From Flavobacteriaceae bacterium UBA3078 (GTDB lineage Bacteria; Bacteroidota; Bacteroidia; Flavobacteriales; Flavobacteriaceae): a stretch of 10,263 nucleotides of DNA. Of this stretch, positions 1 through 6,083 are shown in pieces. Every line of letters starts with the position of its first letter. Position 1 is the stretch's first letter. Location of the stretch: contig DFBO01000058.1 of the NCBI GenBank assembly GCA_002366675.1, positions 1 through 10,263 on the forward strand, given 5' to 3'. Below the pieces are notes generated by a model, which ran no database searches, had not been told where the DNA came from, and saw only the letters and a list, made by a program, of their open reading frames with translations. The translations under genes were made by a program, and so were the position numbers.

Positions 1-761
1 TTTTTCCAAATACCTTTTTCTTCTCGCTTTTCTAGAATGGTCTCTCCAGAATCTGAAACAAAAACTAAAAAATTAAAATATTTTTTAACAGGTTTTTTTG
101 CCTTTAATTTTACTGGCAGCTTATTAACTATGTTTTTATTAAAAGCAACACAGGATTTATTAAAAGGACAAATAGAACAATCAGGATTTGATGGAGAACA
201 TTGTCTTGAACCAAAATCCATAATGGCTTGGTTGTGTTCTGCTGGATTATTTTTATCAATAATCTCCTGAGCCAATACCTTAAAAGTTTTAAATCCAGTA
301 GTTGTATTAATTGCTGTGTCTATACCATAATATCTGGATAAAAACCGATACACATTACCATCAAGAACAGCTGTGTTTTCGTTAAAACAAATGGATGCAA
401 TAGCACTAGCAGTATAATCTCCAATCCCTTTTAATTTTAGTAAATCTATATAGTTGTTTGGGAACTTACCATTTAAACTGGCAACAACATGCTTTGCTGT
501 AGCATGTAAATTTCTCGCTCTGGAATAATAACCTAAGCCTTGCCATAGCTTTAAAACATCGCTTTCACTGGCTTTTGCAAGAGCGAATACAGTAGGATAG
601 TTACTAACAAAAGCTTCGTAATAAGGTAGTCCTTGTTTAATTTGTGTTTGTTGCAAAATTATTTCAGACAACCATATCTTATAAGGATCTGTGGTCTTTC
701 TCCAAGGGAAATCTCTTTTGTTGTTTAGATACCAAGATGTTAAACTTTTACTAACTCTCAT
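1..761 (-). CDS. mutY: A/G-specific adenine DNA glycosylase MutY (3' end beyond the window)
   Basis: Base-excision repair enzyme that removes adenine paired with 8-oxoguanine. The 253 residues visible start at ATG 761-759 (MRVSKSLTSWYL) and stay open to the left edge, so the C-terminus is missing; family members are usually about 350 residues. Diagnostic features read from the sequence: FPWR at 18-21; the catalytic-glutamate motif SEIILQQTQ with E33; the helix-hairpin-helix segment LKGIGDYTASAI near 110-121; the catalytic aspartate D134 in VLDGNVYRF; and four [4Fe-4S] cysteines at 188, 195, 198 and 204 with the MutY spacing C-X6-C-X2-C-X5-C. From about residue 225 a beta-rich stretch begins the NUDIX-like 8-oxoG-recognition domain. 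The gene is divergent from the HU gene, with a 133-base gap. In flavobacteria mutY often lies near ssb and gldD; that region would be off the left edge and cannot be confirmed here. Confidence 0.96.
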   Translation of the reverse strand, partial: MRVSKSLTSWYLNNKRDFPWRKTTDPYKIWLSEIILQQTQIKQGLPYYEAFVSNYPTVFALAKASESDVLKLWQGLGYYSRARNLHATAKHVVASLNGKFPNNYIDLLKLKGIGDYTASAIASICFNENTAVLDGNVYRFLSRYYGIDTAINTTTGFKTFKVLAQEIIDKNNPAEHNQAIMDFGSRQCSPSNPDCSICPFNKSCVAFNKNIVNKLPVKLKAKKPVKKYFNFLVFVSDSGETILEKREEKGIWK

Positions 762-780
762 TTAGGATATATAATAAAGA

Positions 781-788
781 CAAAAATA
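781..788 (-). promoter_or_regulatory. Possible -7 element of the mutY promoter
   Basis: Read on the minus strand, 788-781 is TATTTTTG, a match to the Bacteroidota -7 consensus TAnnTTTG, and lies 19 bases before the mutY start codon. I found no convincing TTG/TTTG -33 element at the usual distance, and the region is so AT-rich that a chance match is possible. If it is real, the leader would be only about a dozen bases. Confidence 0.3.
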
Positions 789-821
789 AACGTTTATAAA
801 CTTAAATTTAAATGATTTAGG

Positions 822-854
822 TTTGAAATATTGAATTTTTAATTCCTATATTTG
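822..854 (+). promoter_or_regulatory. Bacteroidota-type promoter of the HU gene
   Basis: TTTG at 822-825 and TATATTTG at 847-854 are separated by 21 bases. This fits the Bacteroidota housekeeping sigma consensus (TTG/TTTG, about 17-23 bases, TAnnTTTG). Transcription would begin near 861, giving a leader of roughly 33 A/T-rich bases with no Shine-Dalgarno motif before the ATG at 895, as is usual in this phylum. This is a sequence match; the start site is inferred. Confidence 0.62.
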
Positions 855-894
855 CATCCCTTTAATAATTAATAGTAACTTAAATAAATTAAAA

Positions 895-1185
895 ATGACT
901 AAAGCTGATTTAGTAGCAAAAATTTCTGAAAAATTAGGAATAGAAAAAGGTGATGTTCAGGCAACTGTTGAAACATTTATGGAAGAAGTAAAAACTTCTT
1001 TAGAAAGTGGTGATAATGTATATTTGAGAGGTTTTGGAAGCTTTATTGTTAAAACAAGAGCAGAAAAAACAGGTAGAAATATATCAAAAAATACAACAAT
1101 TAAAATTCCTGCACATAACATCCCAGCATTTAAACCTGCAAAAGTTTTTGTAGAAGGAGTTAAAACAAACGTAGAGGTTAAATAA
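895..1185 (+). CDS. HU/IHF-family nucleoid DNA-binding protein
   Basis: A 96-residue, histone-like, dimeric DNA-bending protein. The N-terminal helices (MTKADLVAKISEKLG) are followed by the family signature YLRGFGSF at 43-50 and the DNA-embracing beta-arm (about 52-76), which ends in IPAHNIPAFKPAKVF, the typical HU/IHF ending. It aligns with Bacillus HU without gaps through the arm. At residue 63, where HU and IHF carry the proline that intercalates into DNA (GRNP), this protein has isoleucine (GRNI). The last six or so residues (NVEVK) extend beyond the usual 90. It has its own promoter. A 32-base gap separates it from the 30-residue basic protein downstream, and a single terminator follows that gene, so the two are probably co-transcribed. 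Bacteroidota have several HU paralogues, so I give no specific symbol. Confidence 0.96.
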   Translation: MTKADLVAKISEKLGIEKGDVQATVETFMEEVKTSLESGDNVYLRGFGSFIVKTRAEKTGRNISKNTTIKIPAHNIPAFKPAKVFVEGVKTNVEVK

Positions 1186-1217
1186 GACCCATAATATTAA
1201 TTTAAAAAGCATTACTT

Positions 1218-1310
1218 ATGCCAAGTGGTAAAAAAAGAAAAAGACACAAGGTTGCAACGCATAAGCGTAAAAAAAGAAGACGCGCTAATCGTCACAAAAA
1301 GAAAAAATAA
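1218..1310 (+). CDS. 30-residue highly basic protein, bS22/mS38-like candidate ribosomal protein
   Basis: A complete ORF of 30 codons plus stop, beginning MPSGKKRKRHKVATHKRKK and ending NRHKKKK. Roughly two thirds of the residues are Lys or Arg, with three His and no acidic residue. It starts 32 bases after the HU stop and is followed six bases later by a strong terminator, so it lies at the end of a transcription unit. From memory, near-identical small proteins are widespread in Bacteroidota, usually as hypothetical proteins. The pattern K(R)-V/M-A/S-x-H/K-K-x-x-K-x-x-R-x-x-R matches the short AURKAIP1/COX24 motif of mitochondrial mS38 and actinobacterial bS22, which lie in the small ribosomal subunit against rRNA. 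I infer an rRNA-binding role; a small nucleic-acid-binding partner of HU is the alternative. That it is a real gene is well supported; its function is not proven. Confidence 0.85.
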   Translation: MPSGKKRKRHKVATHKRKKRRRANRHKKKK

Positions 1311-1315
1311 GTCGG

Positions 1316-1341
1316 AAAAGTAGTTATCTAACTACTTTTTT
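1316..1341 (+). terminator. Intrinsic terminator after the HU / small basic protein unit
   Basis: AAAAGTAGTTA (1316-1326) and TAACTACTTTT (1329-1339) are perfect inverted repeats around a two-base centre (in practice a 10-bp stem with a four-base loop), and the 3' arm runs into TTTTTT at 1336-1341. It begins six bases after the stop codon at 1310. The stem is A/T-rich but long enough for a factor-independent terminator in this genome background. Confidence 0.8.
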
Positions 1342-1642
1342 GATTTTTACAGTACTCACGTTCTTTGAAATGAGTTTAAACACAATCTTGACCTGTTGTT
1401 GTTTAAAACTCCACGGATTTATATAAATCCTGTGAATTGCCTTAACAGATATTGTGGATTATTCCGTTTATTTGTTTAGGTGATATATCTGATTATAAGA
1501 ATTATAATTAGATAAAAAATATTGTATCATCCATCTGTATAATTTGGTTGGTTGTTTCTAGTTACTAGATATAAGTTGTATTTCAACCTTTAACTATTAG
1601 CTCTTGACTTTCAACTAAAGTGTATGGATAAAAATTAACTAA
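1342..1642. other. 300-base gap upstream of RNase G; hairpins, no clear gene
   Basis: No tRNA, rRNA or convincing ORF is visible. It contains a palindromic hairpin at 1412-1434, a short inverted repeat TCTAG-TTA-CTAGA at 1557-1569, an 18-codon ORF with three consecutive TGT (Cys) codons at 1370-1426, and a four-codon ORF at 1624-1638. The rng promoter must lie here, because a terminator closes the preceding unit, but I find no clean TAnnTTTG box. The nearest are TTTATTTG (1467-1474) and TATAATTTG (1538-1546), neither with a well-placed -33 TTG. The size leaves room for an rng leader of up to about 200 bases. Confidence 0.6.
1412..1434 (+). promoter_or_regulatory. Palindromic hairpin in the presumed rng upstream region
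   Basis: GGATTTATATAAATCC (1415-1430) is a perfect palindrome. It is extended by CAC (1412-1414) pairing with GTG (1432-1434) across one bulged T. No T-run follows, so it is not a terminator. It could be an RNA stem in a long rng leader, a dyad operator, or chance in AT-rich DNA. E. coli rne is autoregulated through a leader hairpin; a similar role here is conjecture. Confidence 0.3.
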
Positions 1643-3190
1643 ATGGATAAAGAATTGATTATTCGATCTGGTTCAGAACATGTTGATTTTGCCTTATTAA
1701 AAGATGGAAAACTAATTGAATTACAAAAGGATGAAGGAAGTAACAACTTTTCTGTTGGTGATGTGTTTATTGCCAAAGTAAGAAAATCTGTTCCAGGCTT
1801 AAATGCTGCTTTTGTAAATGTAGGCTACGAAAAAGATGCCTTTTTACATTATCATGATTTAGGACCTAAACTTCCATCATTTTTAAAATTCACAAAAAGT
1901 GTAAGCACAGGTAAACTAAGAGATTTTTCTCTAAACAAATTCCCATTTGAAAAAGATATTGATAAAGACGGTAAAATTAATGACGTCTTAAAATCAAATC
2001 AGTCTATATTAGTACAAATTGCCAAAGAACCTATATCTACAAAAGGCCCAAGAATAAGCTCTGAGCTTTCTATTGCTGGTAGATATATTGTTTTAGTTCC
2101 TTTTTCTGATAGAATTTCTATTTCTCAAAAAATAGAAGATAAAGCAGAAAAAGATAGATTAAAACGTCTTGTAAAGAGTATTACTCCACAAGGGTTTGGT
2201 ATTATTGTACGAACTGTAGCAGAAGGCAAAAAAGTAGCTGAACTAGATAAAGATTTACAAAATTTGTTAGGTCGTTGGACCGCAATGTGTAAAAAGCTAC
2301 ATAAAGCCCATCATCCAAGTAAAGTATTAGGAGAATTAAATAAAGCATCGTCTATTTTACGCGATATTTTTAATGATTCTTTTACTAGTATCCATGTTGA
2401 TGATGAAGAGCTTTATATTCAAATAAAAGATTATGTGCAGGAAATTGCACCAAAAAAAGAATCAATAGTAAAGTTATATCAATCTAATGTTCCCATATTC
2501 GAAAAGTTTGGAATTGAAAGACAAATTAAAACCTCTTTCGGAAAAACTGTTTCTATGGCGAAAGGAGCCTATGTAATAATTGAACATACAGAAGCTTTAC
2601 ATGTTATTGATGTAAACAGTGGAAATAGATCTAATAAAGAAAAAACGCAAGAAGAAACTGCTTTAGAAGTTAATTTAATTTCAGCAACAGAAATTGCTAG
2701 ACAATTAAGCCTCCGAGATATGGGAGGAATTATTGTAGTTGACTTTATAGATATGAATAAAGCTGAACACAGAAAAAAGCTCTACAATCATTTACGAGAT
2801 GAAATGAAACATGATAGAGCAAAGCACAAAATATTGCCTCCAAGTAAATTTGGATTAATTCAAATAACAAGACAACGTGTTCGACCAGAAATGAACATTA
2901 AAACCAGAGAGGACAACCCTAATGGTAGTTCTAATGGTGAAGAAGTTGAAGCTCCAATTGTATTAATCCAAAAGATTAATCATGATTTAGAGCAATTATT
3001 TAAAAAAGACTATAAAAAGATAACTTTAAACACACATCCTTTTATAGCAGCCTTTTTAACTAAAGGTATTCCATCTATTCGTTCAAAATGGTTTTTTGAA
3101 CACAAAAAATGGGTTAAAATTTTACCAAGAGATGCTTACACATACTTAGAATATCATTTTTTTGATAAAAATGGTAAACAGATTAAATAA
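1643..3190 (+). CDS. rng: Ribonuclease G/E family endoribonuclease
   Basis: A 515-residue single-strand endoribonuclease for RNA turnover and rRNA/tRNA maturation; the length suits RNase G (about 490) without the long RNase E scaffold tail. An S1 RNA-binding domain (about 37-128, with AAFVNVGYEKDAFLH) is followed by the RNase H-like and 5'-sensor region, where FGIIVRT places R190 and T191 at the 5'-phosphate pocket (E. coli R169/T170). The DNase I-like catalytic domain has D323 in VIDVNSGN and D367 in VVDFIDM, equivalent to the Mg-binding D303/D346. After ITRQRVRP (408-415), where E. coli has the CPxCxG zinc-link, this protein has a Gly/Asn/Glu-rich cysteine-free linker (420-435). The only cysteine is C216. 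The S1 insert holds a DxDxDG loop at 105-110. The start at 1643 is favoured because MDKELIIRSG aligns with relatives and a four-codon ORF ends just before it. Confidence 0.95.
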   Translation: MDKELIIRSGSEHVDFALLKDGKLIELQKDEGSNNFSVGDVFIAKVRKSVPGLNAAFVNVGYEKDAFLHYHDLGPKLPSFLKFTKSVSTGKLRDFSLNKFPFEKDIDKDGKINDVLKSNQSILVQIAKEPISTKGPRISSELSIAGRYIVLVPFSDRISISQKIEDKAEKDRLKRLVKSITPQGFGIIVRTVAEGKKVAELDKDLQNLLGRWTAMCKKLHKAHHPSKVLGELNKASSILRDIFNDSFTSIHVDDEELYIQIKDYVQEIAPKKESIVKLYQSNVPIFEKFGIERQIKTSFGKTVSMAKGAYVIIEHTEALHVIDVNSGNRSNKEKTQEETALEVNLISATEIARQLSLRDMGGIIVVDFIDMNKAEHRKKLYNHLRDEMKHDRAKHKILPPSKFGLIQITRQRVRPEMNIKTREDNPNGSSNGEEVEAPIVLIQKINHDLEQLFKKDYKKITLNTHPFIAAFLTKGIPSIRSKWFFEHKKWVKILPRDAYTYLEYHFFDKNGKQIK

Positions 3191-3191
3191 T

Positions 3192-3225
3192 AAAAAAGCC
3201 TTACTAAAATTAGTAAGGCTTTTTT
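3192..3225. terminator. Bidirectional terminator between rng and the converging surface-protein operon
   Basis: AGCCTTACTAA (3197-3207) and TTAGTAAGGCT (3210-3220) are perfect inverted repeats with a two-base centre, extended by A5 (3192-3196) against T5 (3221-3225), a 16-bp stem in all. There is a T-run on the plus-strand side and an A-run on the other, so RNA from either strand ends in hairpin plus U-tract. It begins one base after the rng stop and lies 18 bases past the stop of the minus-strand OmpA gene. Confidence 0.88.
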
Positions 3226-3243
3226 TATGACTTATTTTAAGCT

Positions 3244-5133
3244 TTATTCTTGAGAAGGACCTCCACTTGTAATAATAAACTCTGAACGTCTATTTGTTTG
3301 GAACTCTTCTTCAGTACATTTAGTGCCACAATCTATTTTAGGTTCGCTTTCACCTTTTCCTATACCAGAAATTCTACTAGCATCAATCCCTTTTGATATA
3401 ACATATTGAACTGTAGATTTTGCACGTTTGCTAGATAATTTTTCATTATAGCTTGCTGACCCTCTACTATCTGTATGAGATTCTGCAAGAATAACCATCT
3501 CTGGATATTTAATCATAATTGCTACTAACTTATCTAATTCAAAAGCACCTTGTTCTGTAATATTAGATTTATCAAAATCAAACAAAATTGGGTTTAACAC
3601 CACTTTATCATCTACTATTAAAGTTTCTATTGGCTCTAAATTAAGTTGTAAAGCATATTCATTCTCTTTACTTCCTGAGAATGTAATAGAGTTACTTATA
3701 TAATCTTTTAATATACCTGTTATCTCTAAACTTTTGTCGCAAGAAACAGTGTATTCAACTACTCCTTCATTATTCGTTTCTTGAGAAGATACAACGCGAC
3801 CACTTTCATCTTTAATTGTAATTTCAACTCCAGCTAAAGGATTATTTGTTTTATTGTCTACAACTGTAGTAATTACATTAACATTACAAGGTTCTAAGCG
3901 TTTTAAGGCATAAATATCGTCGTTACCCTTTCCTCCTTCACGGTTTGAAGAGACAAAACCTTTACCTGTTTCTTCATCTATAGTAAAAGCCAAATCATCG
4001 GCATTACTATTAACTGGTACACCTGCATTTACAACATTGCCAGACTCTGTTGTATGAAATACATCTAAACCACCTAGGCCTAAATGCCCATTTGATGAAA
4101 AATAAAGAATGTCTTTATCGCTTATAAATGGAAACATTTCTTGTCCTTCGGTGTTTACTTTGTCACCTAAATTTTCAACAACTCCAAATGTACCATCATC
4201 ATTAACAGCTACTTTATATATATCGAATAATCCTTTTCCTCCAGGCATATCTGAAGCAAAATAAAGCGTTTTTCCATCTTTACTTAATGATGGGCTTTTT
4301 ACAGAATACTCTTTATCACTTAGAGATAAGACTTCAACATTACCCCAAGTATCGCCTACTTTGTTTGCCTTATATAAATACAGCAAACTCTTTTTCGTTT
4401 TAGCTTGTTTGTTTTTTTCATAATCACCTTCAAAGAAACTTTCTCTGGAAAAATAAACGGTATTTCCATCTGGACTAAAGGTTGTTAGCCCTTCATGATA
4501 CCTAGAATTAACATCTCCACTTATAAGATCTGCTTCTTGAGCATCAAGTAATACTATTTGGTAGACATCTAAAAATGGTTCTTCATTCCAACCATAATTA
4601 CGTCTGGATTTATTTCTTGCAGAAGCAAAATAAAGAACACCGTCTTTTACTGTTCCTCCATAATCTGAAAACTCTGTATTAAACTCTAAAGTTTTAAGTT
4701 CGTACAATTTTTCACCTTCTAAAATACTAGGAATATAATCTGGATTTTCTTTAAAGGCTTTAGCTCTATCATCTTTTGGTTTTAATTCAGCAAACTTCTG
4801 CATCCATTTATTAGACTCGTCATATTTCCCATTAGCTTTTAGCATTTGAGAATATTTATAAATCATATCTGGATCTTGATTAGATTCAAGTGCTTTTGCA
4901 TACCATTTTTCTGCTTCAGTAGTACTAAAAATATTATAGTTTGCTTCGGCTAACTGAGCATAAACATACTCGTCTCCTTTCCCAGTTTCAACTAATTTAG
5001 CATAGGCTTCAATAGCATCAACAAACTCATATTTTGCAAAATATTTGTCGGCATCTTGTGTGGCTTTATTTTGAGCAGATAGACTTAAACTACTCATTAA
5101 AATAAGTGTAAAAAATATTTTTAAATTTTTCAT
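3244..5133 (-). CDS. PorE-like OmpA-family protein (TPR, PD40 propeller, OmpA domain)
   Basis: A 629-residue periplasmic or outer-membrane-associated protein. The signal peptide MKNLKIFFTLILMSSLSLSA ends before QNK and has no lipobox cysteine. TPR-like helices occupy about 24-125 (DADKYFAKYEFVDAIEAY, EAEKWYAKALE, KWMQKFAELKP). Propeller repeats follow at about 150-410, with PD40-type motifs TTFSPDGNTVYFSR, PSLSKDGKTLYFAS and FSSNGHLGLGGLDVF. A carboxypeptidase-regulatory-like domain lies at about 415-500, then an OmpA C-terminal domain at 510-620 beginning LNPILFDFDKSNI. D555 (HTDSRG) and R570 (LSSKRA) keep the 15-residue spacing of the diaminopimelate-binding pair. This order matches Porphyromonas PorE, which links T9SS components to peptidoglycan. 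It is the last gene of the operon, 18 bases after porP/sprF, and ends at the shared terminator. I infer it ties the SprF-like protein and its adhesin to the cell wall. Confidence 0.93.
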   Translation of the reverse strand: MKNLKIFFTLILMSSLSLSAQNKATQDADKYFAKYEFVDAIEAYAKLVETGKGDEYVYAQLAEANYNIFSTTEAEKWYAKALESNQDPDMIYKYSQMLKANGKYDESNKWMQKFAELKPKDDRAKAFKENPDYIPSILEGEKLYELKTLEFNTEFSDYGGTVKDGVLYFASARNKSRRNYGWNEEPFLDVYQIVLLDAQEADLISGDVNSRYHEGLTTFSPDGNTVYFSRESFFEGDYEKNKQAKTKKSLLYLYKANKVGDTWGNVEVLSLSDKEYSVKSPSLSKDGKTLYFASDMPGGKGLFDIYKVAVNDDGTFGVVENLGDKVNTEGQEMFPFISDKDILYFSSNGHLGLGGLDVFHTTESGNVVNAGVPVNSNADDLAFTIDEETGKGFVSSNREGGKGNDDIYALKRLEPCNVNVITTVVDNKTNNPLAGVEITIKDESGRVVSSQETNNEGVVEYTVSCDKSLEITGILKDYISNSITFSGSKENEYALQLNLEPIETLIVDDKVVLNPILFDFDKSNITEQGAFELDKLVAIMIKYPEMVILAESHTDSRGSASYNEKLSSKRAKSTVQYVISKGIDASRISGIGKGESEPKIDCGTKCTEEEFQTNRRSEFIITSGGPSQE

Positions 5134-5151
5134 AATGTTTAGCTTAAGTAA

Positions 5152-6060
5152 TTAGAAATAACGAGGTGAACGTGATACTTTCTTTAACAATGGAATTTCG
5201 AAATTAATAAAAATCTCATGAGATGAAGATGTTTCAACATTTAAATCTGAAACAACATTATCATAGGCATATCCAATTCTTAAATTTGGTGTAATTAAAA
5301 AGTTAACCATAGCACTAAATGAATCTTCTAGACGATATCCAACACCTACTTCAACTAAATCGTACATAAATACATTGGCATTAATATCAAAACTAAGAGG
5401 TGCATTAAATGCCATTTTAAACATGGTATGTGGCTTTAATTTAAAATTATCTGAAAGACTAAACACATAACCTGCAGCAGCAAATAAATGTTGTGTTTCA
5501 GAACCTATTTTATAACCATTAGCATCAAGGTGAACAGAATTCAACATGTTTGGCATCGACACAGATACATAATATTTATTAGGCTGGTATAAATAAAGAC
5601 CAGCTCCAATATTAGGCGTAACTTCATTAATGTCACTTGTTAAAAAAGGGTCGTTTGCATCAATAACATCTAAATCAACTAATCCAATATCATGGAACGT
5701 GGCTCCAGCTTTAATACCAAATGCTAATTTATGTTCTCCTCCTACAGGTAATGTATAAGAGAAATCAGCATAGACGTTATTTTCATTTACTGGACCTATT
5801 TGATCACTAATAAATGAAAGTCCTACTCCAACTCTTTTACCTACTGGTGCACTTACATTAAATGTACCTGTTTTTGGTGAACCATCTAAACCAACCCATT
5901 GACTTCTGTAAAGAATACCTATAGCTACTCCATCGTAAGAGCCAGCATAAGCTGGATTTACAACATTCATATTATACATATACTGAGTGTATTGTGGGTC
6001 TTGTTGTGCCTGCATTTGAAGTGCAAACAAGAATACGAGAATAATATATATTTTTTTCAT
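5152..6060 (-). CDS. PorP/SprF-family type IX secretion outer-membrane protein
   Basis: A 302-residue beta-barrel protein of the PorP/SprF family. The signal peptide MKKIYIILVFLFALQMQA is followed directly by the family's N-terminal signature QQDPQYTQYMYNMNVVNPAYAGS. The rest alternates amphipathic beta strands typical of a 14-strand FadL-like barrel (GKRVGVGLSFISDQIGPV, EVGVGYRLEDSFSAMV, LRIGYAYD). It ends in an aromatic residue (SPRYF), common for outer-membrane barrels. In Flavobacterium, SprF is required for surface display of the SprB adhesin encoded immediately upstream, and many flavobacterial genomes pair paralogues of the two. Here the gene starts 23 bases after a protein with an SprB-like C-terminal domain and 18 bases before a PorE-like gene. 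It is therefore probably the dedicated partner of the upstream protein rather than the core PorP. Whether it is sprF itself or a paralogue cannot be told from the window. Confidence 0.94.
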   Translation of the reverse strand: MKKIYIILVFLFALQMQAQQDPQYTQYMYNMNVVNPAYAGSYDGVAIGILYRSQWVGLDGSPKTGTFNVSAPVGKRVGVGLSFISDQIGPVNENNVYADFSYTLPVGGEHKLAFGIKAGATFHDIGLVDLDVIDANDPFLTSDINEVTPNIGAGLYLYQPNKYYVSVSMPNMLNSVHLDANGYKIGSETQHLFAAAGYVFSLSDNFKLKPHTMFKMAFNAPLSFDINANVFMYDLVEVGVGYRLEDSFSAMVNFLITPNLRIGYAYDNVVSDLNVETSSSHEIFINFEIPLLKKVSRSPRYF

Positions 6061-6083
6061 TATAATTATTTGGTTGTGTTATT

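Noticed and set aside
37..270. 77-codon plus-strand ORF inside mutY
   Set aside because: It is antisense to the FeS-cluster region of mutY, whose residues match the family in detail. The ORF has no homology I recognise and no promoter.
1538..1546. TATAATTTG as the rng -7 promoter box
   Set aside because: The spacing inside the motif is one base too long for TAnnTTTG, and no TTG lies 17-23 bases before it.
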